Positions 10,580 to 22,605 of a DNA stretch of 64,000 nucleotides are shown one piece after another. The notes below the pieces were generated by a model, which saw only the letters and a program-made list of their open reading frames with translations, had not been told where the DNA came from and ran no database searches. Numbering within the stretch: position 1 is the first letter of the stretch; each line of letters begins with the position of its first letter. The translations under genes and the position numbers were made by a program. The stretch is from Atherix ibis (taxonomy: Eukaryota > Arthropoda > Insecta > Diptera > Athericidae), in assembly GCA_958298945.1 (NCBI GenBank), contig OY282610.1, positions 22,778,233 through 22,842,232 on the forward strand. Direction: 5' to 3'.

Positions 10580-13460
10580 TATATCAAATAACTTTTGAAT
10601 AATGTGGAAAAAATTATATTTCAATCGAATATTTTTTAAGATTTTCAAGTTTACCAAATATAAGGCACTCCTTTTTTTTAAAAAAATGTCGAAAAATATA
10701 TTATTTTACAAAACAAATTTCTTTTAATGAAATGTAAAAAAATAAGTCTTTAAAAGTAATAGAAGAAAATTGTCTTTTTCATCAATGTTTTAGCTAGAAA
10801 TTCCTTTTTGTTATTAAATATTTTTTATAAATTTGAATTAATGTTTTCCAATTCAGATATGGACATAGAGTCTGAGAGTCCCAGAAATAAATTTTTTTTT
10901 TTAATCATTTTTTTTTCATTGAATTTAGAATTTATCTAAACTTTTACAAAATATTTTTATATTGTTTAATAACTCTTCATAAGGAAAATGTCATTTTGTT
11001 TGGCAGAAATTATGATATTTAGACTTGGAGATTCATTCATTATTTATGAACTCAAAATATTTTTTTTTTTTTTAAAAAAACTTATTATTGCCAATTATTG
11101 AAAAATATATCAACTATAATTTGGAGAGGTCTTCCATTGACATTTTAATCTCCAAACATATGTAAATTATTGATAATATTAATGATTTTTTGTTGCTATC
11201 ACCACCACCTTTAGGCGAACGCAAAAACAAAAAACAAAATAATAATAATAATAATAATAATTAGATCAAACAGAATATAAAAAAACAGAAAATTTTAAAT
11301 AAAATGTAATTGAATAAAATTAATTGTGTATTTAAATGAAAATTTGTAGAAAAATCAACAGCAAAAATTTGTCAGTGGTCTAAATGGAAAAAAATTGTAT
11401 AGAAATACTGTAGCAAAACGAAATTATTGGCAAAAGTACAAAACACAAAGAAGAAAAAGAAAAAAACAAATTAACATCGAAAAGGACTAATGGAACACAA
11501 CATGAAACAAGTGCATTTGCTTGTCTTTGAGTGAAAATTAATTGATTTTGCTGTTGTACAAATATCGGTGCAATGAAAAAGGAAATACTACCAAAAATAA
11601 AACAAATCGAACCGTACCCACCCCCCTCCACCACACTCTTATACTCGATCAAAATAAAATTAACCAAACTGCAATAATAATTGGGGGATGAAATGCTACG
11701 GAAATTTACCATTTACCATGAACAAAATCACTACAAATTCTCCTCTCCTGACCGCTATACCATCAAACCAAAATTAATTTAAAGAAAGAAAAAAAAATTT
11801 GCACACGTAGTATATACATACACCAATACCAAAAACATCATCTCCAGTACAGACCACAACGCCACCCAACAACAACAACCCCCCCCCCCCCACCCAAACA
11901 CTACTCATTCAAAACCCCAATAAAATGGAAACTCAAAAAAGCATACGCGGTTAATTGAAAAATTTCACCAATTAATCGAAAGCAAAAGAAATCAAAAATT
12001 GGCTGCAATCGAATAAAAAAAAAAAAAAACTGAAACCGCCCCCATCCCCTCTCACACTATATAAAAATTAAAAAATAAACAATTACAGATGAAAAATAGC
12101 AACAAAAATTATAAATAAAAAAATCGAAAAAATTAATTCAATGAAAATAAATGAAATTTTCATGATTGGAACACGTACCGATAGTGTACAGGATTTTATT
12201 GATAATTCCAGTTCGTATAGTCCTAAATGTACATGAAATTTATTTATGGAAATTAATTTAAGATGGAGTACAGGTGAAAAATTACAACAACCAAAAAAAA
12301 AAAACCAATAATAGTTATCGTACTGCTAGTATTAATAAAAAATATGAAGAAAAAAATCAATAGGCAAAACCTTTACTGATGATAGAGGGTGGATTGGGAG
12401 ATACCTTTGGTTTTAGGCATCAACAGTGTGAATGGGAATTTTACCGATCAACGATTAAATTATGAAAAATTCTATAAATAAACGATTTGAAATTCGTTGG
12501 TTCAGTTTCGATAACTACTATTCGTATTTTGTTTAGAATTCAATTTAATCTGTAACAATTTGCTTTCCCAGTTCAATTTCTCTTCAATTTGATTTTCTGC
12601 ATATGTTCATCTACTCTTAATATCATCCCTTAATAAGAAATGTTTCATTTTATTTTCATTTTGCATTGCATCAGAAATGATTTAAAAATATATTTAAAAT
12701 TCATAGTGTTTTTGCTTTGGAAATAATTAATTTTCCATTAACTATATCCTTACCACCGTAGCCAGAATATTGTCATAAAATCTGTTACAAAAACAAAAAA
12801 AACATCCCCTATTTATTATCAGTAAAACTATTTACAAATTTTCTTTCTATAACAGATTCGATAAATTTCATCTATAATTAATCCAATTAATATAAGCAAA
12901 AAAGTGCTTATTTTGCAACAAAAAAAAAACAACTTAATTTCGTACAAGAAGAAATTTTTCAATTTTTATAACCAACCATAATTATTTATTGGTTAATTGT
13001 TTAATTATAAATAGAAGTGAAAAAATGTATGGTCAAAAATGGATAGACTAAATTAAATAGGAAAAATATTTTTTTAACAATTTTCTAGTCTATATACTAA
13101 TTATTATCGAATTTGTTGACTAAACAAATTATTTGATAGTTAGTTTGGTATTCACAGTTGATTTCAATTAAAAAAATGTCACCCCAAAAATAGATAGAAA
13201 AGAAAAATTCTGAAGATGGGGAAATTATTGGTGGACTTTATTTTTGGATGTACAAATTTTCGAATTCAATTAATTTCGAATGAAAAAAGGGACAAAAAAT
13301 AAACGTTCAACATAAATTGTCAGTGGTGGCGTACTGTTACTGTTAATTTCTCTTGATTTTATTTTTTAAAAAAAATGTCTTTCAGAATTTTTCAATTTTT
13401 TTTCAAAATTAATGAAAAAATGTTTAAACAAAAATAAATTTAATGAAATTTTACTACTAA
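10580..13460. other. AT-rich stretch with AAT and C-run simple repeats
   Basis: Contains an AAT microsatellite (11241-11262) and a caacaacaac plus C run near 11870-11890. A 110-codon minus-strand frame (11380-11712) is Phe/Ser/Ile-rich low-complexity and not convincing. Nothing else was recognised. Confidence 0.5.
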
Positions 13461-14136
13461 TTTAGCGACGTCTACGCATTCATTTTTCAGTTCGAGTTCG
13501 AATGGTTAGAATGGGAATAGAGTATTCACTTGCCGGTAGATGGTCTCTTGTCGCTCTTATGTAGTGAGTACAAAGCGCTAGATGGGCTTCTCGCTAAGAC
13601 TATTTATTGCAGTGAAATTATATCACTCGGGAATTATTCATTTGACTATCCCCCCTCCCCCTTCCAAATAAATGCCTATAAGTCCCAAGAATGAAAAATT
13701 CATCACGGATAATATTTAATCACATTTAATATGAAAAAAAAAATTTAGCGAAGTCTAGATATCACGCATTCATTTTTCAGTTCGATTTCGAATGGTTAGA
13801 AGGGGAATAGTGTATTCACTTGCCGGTAGATGGTCTCTTGCCGCTCTTATGTAGTGAGTACAAAGCGCTAGGTGGGCTTCTCGCTAAGACTATTTGTTTC
13901 AGTTAAATAATATTACTCGGGAATTATTCATTTGACTACCCCCCTTCCCCTCCAAATAAATGCTTATAAGTCCCAAGAATCAAAAATTTATCACGGATAA
14001 TATTTAATCACATTTAATATGAAAAAAAAAAATTTAGCGAAGTCTGGATATCACGCATTCATTTTTCAGTTCGATTTCGAATGGTTAGAAGGGGAATAGT
14101 GTATTCACTCACCGGTAGATGGTCTCTTGTCGCTTT
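13461..14136. repeat. Tandem repeat, ~285-bp unit, 2.4 copies
   Basis: Units start at 13461, 13744 and 14033 with tttagcga and share gcattcatttttcag, ggtagatggtctcttg and aagcgctaggtgggcttct. Spacing is 283 and 289 bp. The third unit stops after about 104 bp, just before the Harbinger remnant. No coding potential is evident. It is probably a satellite or a tandemly duplicated non-autonomous element. Confidence 0.9.
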
Positions 14137-14144
14137 AGACCAAA

Positions 14145-15139
14145 TAGCTGTATTCTATTGGGCCTATTTTGCTACTCGCGAGTACTTGGGAGTACTTTCC
14201 CAATGGAACGCAGAGCTTTGAGACAGAAGTACAATAAAATATAACCTCCAAATACTGAGTTTATTCAGCAAATAAGTTTATAACTCGTGTTAAATTAAGA
14301 TATTTATATGTGATAAAATGATTATTTTTATTTTTGTTAGCCAAGGAGGCATTTATTTACAATTGAGAGTGTTATAATAAACATAAAATTACACAAATAT
14401 ATCATTTAAGTTTAATATAATATAATTTAACAATCCATTATTATCCATATTTTCAAATATTTGCTGTCTCGCACGTGCACCATTGTTACTGTCAATTCCT
14501 TCAGATTCTGCGTAATTCTATATGTTGTTGACTTCATTATCTAAATATTCTATGTTGCAGACATCATTTTCAGTTAAGTTTCCAAAATCCTTAAACGGGG
14601 GAGTTAAATATCTGCTTGCACCGTGCGCTGAGTCTCCAAGTAGCACTCCTCCTGGTATAATTATGGACGCATCCTCAGTAATACCCCTGTAAAACGCCGA
14701 TTTTTGTAGAAGCTGTGCATCGTCCATTGCACCAGATTCACCACAGTGCACATCTATTTTTTCCTATTGCAGTATGCTTGTTTGTCACGTTTAGGAGGAT
14801 TGATTTTAATATGAGAACCATCAATAGCCCCAACAACTGGTTATTTTGCATTTCGGATGCTGTTAGCTATTTTATGTAATTCGCTTTCACTTCAACAAAC
14901 CATTTTACGACGCGGTATAAAATTCGATGGACACTGCTTTCTGTGACATCAAATATGTTTTGTTGAAGTGAAGTCAACATAACCAACGAACCCGCTAAGC
15001 TATCTATTTTCATTTTGGGAACTAAAATCCCCCTACCGTAAATTGTATGCGTAACTACACAAGCAAAGTACTCATCTGTATGAGGTGGTGTAGATGAAGC
15101 TTCTTTGAGAAGCAAAGCTTTCCCAATGGAATACGGCTA
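14145..15139 (-). mobile_element. PIF/Harbinger-type DNA transposon remnant
   Basis: Minus-strand frames match the HARBI1-like nuclease family. An N-terminal helix-turn-helix-like block (VTESSVHRILYRVVKWF) lies near 14960-14890. The motif VVGAIDGSHIKINPPKRD near 14840-14790 holds the first catalytic Asp. ESGAMDDAQLLQKSAFYRG and LLGDSAHGASRYLTPPFKD at 14750-14580 hold the later acidic residues. Frameshifts, a stop after the RKK motif and loss of residues before CGESGAMDD show it is dead. The outer ends tagctgtattctattggg (14145 onward) and the reverse complement of cccaatggaatacggcta (ending 15139) form plausible inverted repeats. No clear 3-bp target duplication was seen. Confidence 0.75.
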
Positions 15140-15144
15140 TTATT

Positions 15145-16012
15145 GCAGCAAAAATTCTATTGTATTTTCGATTTTTTGTGGCGTTATGATGGTACTCATG
15201 TCTCACACTTATGTCGACAAGTTCGTCTATTTGGAATGTTCAGTTTTTTTTTGACAGTTGCTTTGCTCGTCTTCGATTTTTGCCCATTCCAAAAAATGGA
15301 TCAAAGAATCTGTTTCCGGAACAAGAAAAAGTCACAGGGGGGCAGATCTGGGGAATACGGTGGCTGCGGCATTATTAATGTGTTGTTTTTGGTCAAAAAT
15401 TCAAGCACAAGCAACGATTCGTGAGGAGAGGTGTTATCATGGTGCAAAATCCAATTTTTGTTTTTCCACAAATCCGGGCGTTTCTGGTGGATTGCTTCAC
15501 GCAACTTGCACATAACTTGTAGGTAATATTCCTTATTGACCGTTCTACCCTGTGGTAAGAACTCATGATGCACCACGCCCCTGCAATCGAAGAAAACTGT
15601 AAGCAAAACTTTTACATTCGACCGAACTTGGGGCTCCTTTTTCGGTTTTGGCTGATGCGGCAGCTTCCATTGGGATGATTGAGCTTTGGTTTCCACGTCA
15701 TACGCATAAACCCATGATTCGTCATCAGTTATGACCCTCTGGAGCAAATTTGGGTTGTCGCGGACAGAGTCCAACTAAGAGTCCTTAGCAATGTTAATGC
15801 GATGCTGTTTTTTGGTCGAAAATGGGTAAAAATCGAAGACGAGCCAAAACACGTGCAAGCAAAGGAGCTGTCAAAAATTAACTGAACATTCAAAATGGCC
15901 GAACTTGTCTACATAAGTGAGTACCATCATAACGTCACAAAAAAAATCGAAAATCGAATATACGTAGCCCGCGGAAATTCAAAATTCGCGATACTTTTTG
16001 AGCAGACCTCAG
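15145..16012 (-). mobile_element. Rearranged mariner with two 5' ends head to head
   Basis: The minus strand carries a mariner catalytic domain (15774-15301): VITDDESWVYAYDVETKAQ with the first Asp, ILHHDNTSPHESLL with the second, PPYSPDLPPCDFFLF with the third. Upstream on the minus strand the 5' untranslated region runs to the terminal repeat aggtctgctcaaaaagtatc near 16010. About 130 codons of the DNA-binding domain are missing: 5' leader is joined directly to the block encoding the DQKTASH-like region. On the other side, 15165-15313 is a plus-strand copy of the same 5' leader ending in ATGGATCAAAGAATCTG, fused at about 15313 to the catalytic part. The 3' end is absent. The intact arrangement of the family is seen at 25191-26375. 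It would be non-autonomous and can fold into a ~150-bp stem. Confidence 0.8.
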
Positions 16013-17790
16013 TTAAAAGAATAAAAACTTAACAAAAAAAATAAAACTCGAAAAAGGGGGAAGAAGGGGGGTGTCAAGGATGAATTACACATACAAACTC
16101 AAAAAGTTTGTCCTTGTTTTGAAAGTGAAAATTAAAAAAACTCTTATTTAAAAGCAATAGAAAAATTGTAAAATAATTAAATTTTTCAAGAATTTTCACG
16201 ATCACAATTTTCATAAGTTCATGTTGTGATAAAACTGCACGAAACTGCACGAAATCAGCCATAAGAGATAAACATGTGGACATATAAAAAAATGGTAAAT
16301 ATTTTTTTGAAAACGAGGGAAACCTTTATACTCTGTTGAAAAGCGTACATTTCCGCAGTGAATTTATTGATCGTTACTTTGTGTTTTAATGTGATTTCCC
16401 GATTTATAACGCTTTCTGCAGAAAATTTTCAACTTGAACAAATCAGTTTTATATCGATTTTCAATTACGTGATCGTGTCTTCTGATTTTATTATCAATTT
16501 GAATTGTTTTTGGGAAGTCATTTTATTCGAAAAAATAAATAATAATAATAATCAGAAGAAAAGTAAAATAAGGGCTAAATGGTTGTGTGGTAATAAAGAG
16601 TGAATTGCCAACGCGGGACGACGGAATGACATGAATACCCGATGGTGCGTGTATAGTGGATAAAAAATGCTATATGAGATTTGCTGAAACGATACAGGAT
16701 GCAGAATGGAGAAATTCAACGTATTTGTTTCATTATTTATTCCATCTTATCGTCATAAATAACGAGCAAACAATTTGGTAATGTCGTTGGCCGCATAATA
16801 CTGGTACAATTAAATATCAATGGCAGGTAATAGTTGGTAAGTACGAGTACATAAATGCACACGAATCTTCCAATAAAATATCATATATATATATATACAC
16901 ATACAAATCAACTTCTATTGTAGGAGGTGGAAGGATTCGCGCAAATAATAAAAAGTTGAATAGCTCGTCGGAATCGATACAAAGGCACAAGTACAGACCA
17001 ACTCGTACTCGCATTCGTACTCGTACTTGTACTCGTATAGGTATCAGCCTACTTAATGTCACCTTTTTTTTTTGGTTTAAATCACCACGGATTATACGAT
17101 GTCATCGTTGTACAATAAATAACTGCAAAGCAATAAAATATCGCAATAAAACTCTTCAATACCTATTCAGGAGAACATCGAATTTTGTCACAAGGATCAG
17201 TGCTAAAGTAATAAAAAATTTTACGATCTCCGTACTAGTGCTGCTCTCGGTTCGCCAATATAACCACAGAATTACCCATGATGATTACGAGTGCATAGTC
17301 CCTATGGCAGTCGAATTCGAAAATGTCTCATTTCAAAAAGGGCTTCTCCTCTAAACGGTGTATTCGATTTTGAAAATTTATGCAATTTCATCACGGATTT
17401 TTTGAATATTTTACTAACTGATTTTTTTCTTCCAATTTGACAAAATTGGTTTTTTTTTGCTTAACTAATAATTCTATTTTGTCAATATGGTCTGTCTAAA
17501 AAAAACATGTGACGGGTACCATTTTATGATGCCACGCCCAAGTGCTCGGTGTGGGTTAGACCAGTCAGTCTATGTTATCTTTCGGGGAGCATCTTAGTAG
17601 TTTTTTTTAAAGCAGTTAATTTTCTTTTTTTTTTTGAATACGTATTGACTATAAACGAAGAATGTAAAGTGAATTGAGAAGTGCAAAATAGGCGAACGGA
17701 TAATTTTCTTAAATTTTATACAAATTTCCTTACAAAATTTTTTTCGAATTTTTATAAATATTTTCTTAATTTTCCAAGAATTTTTCTTTT
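16013..17790. other. Non-coding stretch, with a TCGTAC-rich microsatellite
   Basis: A degenerate ctcgtactcg repeat spans about 17000-17040 beside a TA run at 16890. An open frame of 132 codons at 16956-17354 starts in this repeat and has Arg/Thr low-complexity then mixed composition. I do not consider it supported. No other gene was recognised. Confidence 0.4.
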
Positions 17791-17799
17791 TTTACTGAA

Positions 17800-18892
17800 T
17801 TTTTACAACTCAGTTTATTCTTAAAGAAATTCAGCTTACTTTTTCCATTTTGATTTATTTTTTTTTCAATTATTGTAAATTTTTTATGTATTTTAGTTTT
17901 TATATTTTTTCCAGATGGTTTTTTGTTTTATCTAGAAAAAAAATAAAAACTAAAATCGGGAAAACTTGCAATTTTTTTTATTTAATCTTTTGCTGAATTT
18001 TTACAAATTTAATTTAAGTTTTTTTACATTTAAACCATTTTTTTCCTTCTATTACAGTTAATTTCTCCCAAATTTCTGGTAATTTTTTTCTTAATTTGTT
18101 CGTAAATTTTTCAATATTTTTTTTATAATTTTTTAAAAGTTTTATTTTTAGTTTTGTGCAAATTTTTCTTAATTTTTTTGAAAAATTTTTTTTTTGGCTA
18201 AAGTTTTGGAAATTTTTATTATTTTTATGTTTTCTTAGTTTTTTTCGTAATTAAAATATTTTTTCTGCTAAATTCTTTTCCTTTTTTTTAAGTTTTTCTA
18301 TATTTTTTTTGTATTCACACAATTTTTTGGGAAATTTCTGTTAATCATTTTATGCTGAATTTTTGATAAATGTTCTTACTCCTAATTGCGTTATTAATTT
18401 TTTTCTAATTATTGTTTAAATAATTAGAAAAAATTAATAACGAAATTTTCCAAGAATTTTCTGACTAAATTCTTCATATTTCTTTGATTTTGTTTTTGGT
18501 TTTTTATTTAACAATTTTTGGTTTATTTATTTTTAAGAAATTAACCTTACTTTATCCATTTAAGTTTATATTTTTTTTTTCAGATGATTTCAGAGTTGTT
18601 TTTAAGTTTTTTGTTTATTTTTGAAAAAGATTTAAGTTTTTCCTTAATTTATAAAAAAAATTAAGAAACGTTTTTTTTTTATTACAGTTGATTTCTCAGA
18701 ATGTGTAGTAATTTTTTTCTTAATTTATTTGATTTGTTCGTAAATTTTTCAATATTTTTTTTAAATTTTTTATTTTTTTAAGTTTAATTTTTTGTTTTGT
18801 GCAAATTTTTCCTAATTTTTTTCAAAAATAATTTTTTTGTTTTTGCTTAAGTTTTGGAAATTTTGATTAGTTTTAAGTTTTCTGATTTTTAT
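17800..18892. repeat. T-rich tandem duplication, ~630-bp period
   Basis: The block from about 17800 to 18430 is repeated from about 18500. For example attacagttaatttctc (about 18053) matches attacagttgatttctc (about 18684), followed by gttcgtaaatttttcaatat in both. The second copy stops at 18892 and continues at about 20005-20230 with gtattcaaacaattttgg, matching 18310-18430. The mariner between them therefore inserted into a pre-existing duplicate. Sequence is extremely T-rich and non-coding. Confidence 0.8.
18389..18442. repeat. Hairpin inside the T-rich repeat
   Basis: Inverted arms reading cgttattaatttttttctaa and its complement ttagaaaaaattaataacg meet around tgttta. The arms differ by a single T. 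The corresponding place in the second duplicate (about 20165-20215) lacks the right arm. Confidence 0.85.
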
Positions 18893-20004
18893 TTATTTAT
18901 TCAATTATATAATTTCCATCCATTCTTATAACCTTCTCCCATATTTCTATCAACTTATTAATACCATTAGTGTAAAATTCCGTGGATTTTGATGCGAAAA
19001 ATGTAGTAAGGGATGTTTTTACCTGCTCTATTGTATCAAATTTTTTGTCATTTAAAAAATTTTGCAATGATCGGAATAAATGAAAATCGGAAGGAGCAAG
19101 ATCTGGAGAATACGGTGGATGCTTGATAACATCCCAATTCAGCTTGTGTTGGGTCATCATAGCCACATGTGGTCGCGCGTTGTCGTGATGAAACACTACC
19201 CTTTTTCTGTTTACCAATTCTGGTCTATCCTTTTGAAGGGCGATGTTCTGCTGTAATTTTCTGATTGCATTCTAAGAGTTCAAAATGCACAATACCCTTA
19301 CAATCCCAGCAAACACAAAGCATAACTTTTTTTTGATGGAAAAAGTTCATGTTTTGTCTCGCACTCAAAGCAACGCACGTTGAAACACGATCCAATAAAT
19401 TGGCAGCTGACAATTGATGAGGTATCCAAACGTCGTACCGCGAAACCATCCCCATACGCTTCAAATGTCTTAATACGGTTGTGTGGTTGACTCCCATCAT
19501 CGACGCGATCTCCCTGGTAGTTAGACGTGGATTGGTGTCAATTATACTTTTAACTTGTCGTTATCAGACTTCAATGGCCGCCCGGTACGTGTTAATTAGT
19601 GAAAAATCCCCGGATCGGAATTTTGTAAACCATCTTCGTACCTGTCGAACTTTGATGACATCTGCTCCATACACTTCGCAAATGTTTTTGGTTGCCTCAC
19701 TCGCGGTATTGTCTTTACGAAATTCATAAAGTAAACAATGACTTAAATGCACTTTAACGACCGACATTTTGAAAAAATACAAGGGCTCTTCACTGTTCTC
19801 TGGCCAGGCCAAAACTGAATAGAAAGTAGAGGGAGACAGCATCCTTTATACAATGATTTTTACCTAGGATCATTTTACCTTATGATCCTAGGTAAAAAAA
19901 ATTTTTCTTCATCATTTCTGAAGAAACAATTTTTTTACCTAGAATCATAAAAAACGGTCATAACTTTTGCATCAAGCCAATTGAAATAATTTTCCGTCCA
20001 AAGT
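18893..20004 (-). mobile_element. Mariner with internal deletion removing the first catalytic Asp
   Basis: Minus-strand transposase pieces run from ATG 19767 to about 18897. The N-terminal part reads MSVVKVHLSHCLLYEFRK... then VRQVRRWFTKFRSGDFSL. The HTH and linker part reads MGVNHTTVLRHLKRMGMVSR and PHQLSAANLLDRVSTC. The catalytic part holds VVFHHDNARPH (second Asp) and PPYSPDLAPSDFHLF (third Asp). Between ALSARQN and FFHQKKVMLCV the block that normally contains the TGDEKW motif is missing, so it cannot be catalytic. Frameshifts separate the three frames. Edges are set from the flanking T-rich duplicate. The 5' side carries three copies of ttacctaggatcat-like sequence, two of them as a hairpin (19857-19897). 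Confidence 0.8.
19857..19897. repeat. Inverted repeat ttttacctaggatcat
   Basis: ttttacctaggatcat and its reverse complement flank an 8-base spacer, and a third diverged copy lies near 19932-19950. They are in the 5' part of the minus-strand mariner and may be duplicated terminal sequence of that element or a small nested element. Confidence 0.8.
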
Positions 20005-20386
20005 CTTTAGATTTTTTTAATTTTTTTAAATATTTTTTTTTTTTATAATTTGTTTTATTTTTTTTTTTTTTTGGTATTCAAACAATTTTGGCAAATTTCT
20101 GTTCATCATTTTAGTTTTTAAGTTTGTGCTGAATTTTTTGGTAAATTTTCTTACGTCTAATTTCATTAATTGTTTTTATTAATTTTTTCTAATTATTGTT
20201 TAAAGTTTTATTAAAATTTGTCATAAAATTTGTCCGTTTTTTTTTAACTTTGAAAAATATTTCAAAATTAGAAATTATTCTAATTTTACTTTAGTGTTTG
20301 GAGAAATCCTAAGAATTCTTTATATTAGATCCAAATAATTATCTAATAGAAAAGAGTACGACAAATAAAATTTAATTGAGCTTTTC

Positions 20387-20399
20387 AATATCAATCCTT
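20387..20399. repeat. 13-bp target-site duplication (left copy)
   Basis: aatatcaatcctt is repeated exactly at 22700-22712. The two copies bracket the whole tRNA-headed RTE composite including its nested R1 LINE. Confidence 0.85.
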
Positions 20400-20424
20400 G
20401 TGGTGCAGTGGTCTAGTCGATCGA

Positions 20425-20497
20425 GTGTGTGTGGTGCAGTGGTCAAGTCGACCGACTCACACTCGGTAGGTAGCGGGTTCGATTCCCGCTGCCGCCA
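20425..20497 (+). ncRNA. tRNA-Val(CAC)-like head of the retroposon
   Basis: The anticodon arm is perfect: ACCGA (20451-20455), 7-nt loop CTCACAC, TCGGT (20463-20467), with anticodon CAC, which would read valine. A 5-nt variable loop follows, then a perfect T arm GCGGG-TTCGATT-CCCGC (20473-20489). The box A-like tggtgcagtgg is at 20432-20442 and the box B ggttcgattcc at 20476-20486. The acceptor stem is poorly paired, so this is a tRNA relic and not a working tRNA. A partial duplicate of the box A region precedes it at 20400-20424. Confidence 0.75.
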
Positions 20498-21139
20498 TCT
20501 CGGCACTGGTGCCGGGGTGAAAGGCCGACTACAAGCCTTATATATATATATATATATACATATATGTAGTCCGTAGGGTCCCCCAACGTCACTGGGGGTT
20601 GCTTCGCTGACACCTTATCAAGAAACAGCACAAGAAGAAGCGGCCGGGACCATACCTCAGGCAAAAACTCATTTGGCGTTCCAACCACCATAGTACTCAA
20701 ACTTAGAATATTCAGTTCAAACGTCAAGCCAGTCCTGCTGTTCGGCTGCGAAACATGGAAAGTAACAAAAAGCACGACTCGTAAGCCTCAAACATTTTTG
20801 AACAGATGCTTGAGGCGTATAAGCAAGATCTTTGCTGCTTCTTCTCACGAAGCAAATACTCCTGCTAGCTGACATCAAACGCAGGAAATGGTGTTGGATT
20901 GAGCACACCTTGCGAAAACCACCTACGAACATAGCAAGGATGGCACTAGATTGGAACCCACAGGGCAATCGCAGCAGAGGACGGCCAAGGACCACTTGGA
21001 GAATGATCAGTCGAGCGCGAACACCAACAAATTGGCAAGTCATGGTCGGAAGTGAAAAGGCTAGCCCAAGACAGAAGCAGATGGAGAGAGATCACAGAGT
21101 CCCTAGTGCCGCTATATGTTCCATAGGAGCGACTGTGTC

Positions 21140-21153
21140 TCATGTCTATGTGT
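21140..21153. repeat. 14-bp target-site duplication of the R1 LINE (left copy)
   Basis: tcatgtctatgtgt recurs exactly at 22606-22619, bracketing the minus-strand LINE. Confidence 0.85.
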
Positions 21154-22605
21154 TTTCTTTTTTTTTTTTAGATTATTGAGGTACAGGGGGAAACCTTCAA
21201 AAGGTACTCGACTGGGAGGCCTTCTACCTGTCAGACAAGTTATGCGGGATTTTTACCTCGCTAAAACCCTTACCTGTACCTCTACCCTTGCTCCCGGAAC
21301 GATGGTTCCCCGGCGGCACTCTTTGTAAATACTATGTTACTTCGCCGGGGCGTTCTTATAGTATTTTACTTTTTATTTTTACTACTTTCCCGATGTTATG
21401 ACGCCTCGCGGCCTATTCTTCGTACGTGGTATGAAGATCCTTGATGATAGATTCCGCGTACTCTGCAACTTTGCTCCAAGCCGATTGGATCTTCAGCATG
21501 CACTCCACTATGTTTTCTGGACTGATGGATCGGTCCAGATTTTTCTCTAGTTCTGTCCGTGTCCCCTTGTAAAAGGGGCATTGGAAGAGCACGTGTTCTG
21601 CATCTTCCAGCACATCGTAGCAACGATGACAGTTTGGGGAGTCTGTTCTCTTGAATCTGTGCAAGTATGCCCGAAAGCATCCATGTCCAGTCAAGAGTTG
21701 GGTGATGTGATACCCGACTTCCCCGTGCAGGCGAGTGACCCATTTGGTGACATCTGGGATCAGTCGATGGGTCCACCAACCCTTCGTCGAGCTGTCCCAT
21801 CTTTCTTGCCCGAGGCGAAGACTCTCGGGTCTCTCCTCTTCACAGAGGACCTTTCGCCGCTCTTCCTTCTTCCTACGATATTGGCGTTCTCGCTCTCCTG
21901 CCAGGATGTCGATAGGTGGGCATGATGCCACAACGTTGACCGCATCGTGTGAAACCGTTCGGTATGGTGACGCCACTCTGATCGCTCACAGCCGCTGGAC
22001 TGATGACATTGTCTTGCGGTATGTTGTTTCCGCCCACACTGGTGCTCCGTATAGCAGGACGGAGGTAACTACAGTTGCCAGTAGTCGTCTTTGAATTTGC
22101 CTTGGGCCTCCGATATTGGGCATTATCCGCGAAAGTACGCCCTGTACTGCTGATGCCTTCTTGCTGGCGCTGGAGATGTGCTTCTTGTAGTTGAGTCTGG
22201 CATCCAAAACCACTCCTAGATACCTTATGTAGGGTCGCCTACTCTTATGGTAATGCTCTCCATTTTCTTCCGGCTACTCACAAGGAGTGCTTCGGTCTTA
22301 TGTTCCGCCAATGACAGGTCTGCCGATGTCATCCACTGTCTTATCCTCCGGATGGTGGTGGAGAATGCGGCTTCCAGGCCTTTCAGGTGTTTGGCTACAA
22401 GGACAACCGCTACATCGTTCGTCGGTAATTCCAGATGGAGTAGGCCGTCGTACATGACGTTCCACAAGAGTGGCATAAGGACAGAGCCCTGAGGTACCCC
22501 ACCCGTGACCCCATACTCCGCTGGTCCATCCTCCGTTTCGTAGTATAGAAGTCGATCACTGAATTATGATCTGACCATCCTCCGTAGGTAGTAGAGCACC
22601 TACTA
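21154..22605 (-). mobile_element. R1-clade LINE, 5'-truncated, nested in the RTE composite
   Basis: Read on the minus strand, the element enters in the RT domain. It shows VTGGVPQGSVLMPLLWNVMY near 22510-22450, then LLHLELPTN joined straight to DVAVVLVAKH. The residues that should contain the catalytic FADD box are therefore largely deleted. RLLATVVTSVLLYGAPVWAE (about 22090-22030), VASPYRTVSHDAVNVVA and a C-terminal zinc knuckle in CHRCYDVLEDAEHVLFQC (about 21640-21580) follow, all typical of the R1 group. A GC-rich 3' untranslated region ends in a poly-A (T run at about 21157-21169 on +). The 14-bp duplication shows target-primed insertion. Several frameshifts make it inactive. Confidence 0.85.

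Noticed and set aside
11380..11712. 110-codon minus frame
   Set aside because: Ser/Phe/Ile-rich low complexity in AT-rich DNA with no motif and no splice or polyadenylation context.
16956..17354. 132-codon plus frame
   Set aside because: It starts in a ctcgtactcg microsatellite that yields Arg/Thr repeats, and shows no conserved motif.
20425..20497. A functional tRNA-Val gene
   Set aside because: Anticodon and T arms are perfect, but the acceptor stem does not pair well and the segment is fused to a retroposon body within a target-site duplication.
21581..22094. Plus-strand open frames of 114-119 codons
   Set aside because: Antisense to the R1 LINE frames, which carry recognisable RT and zinc-knuckle motifs.
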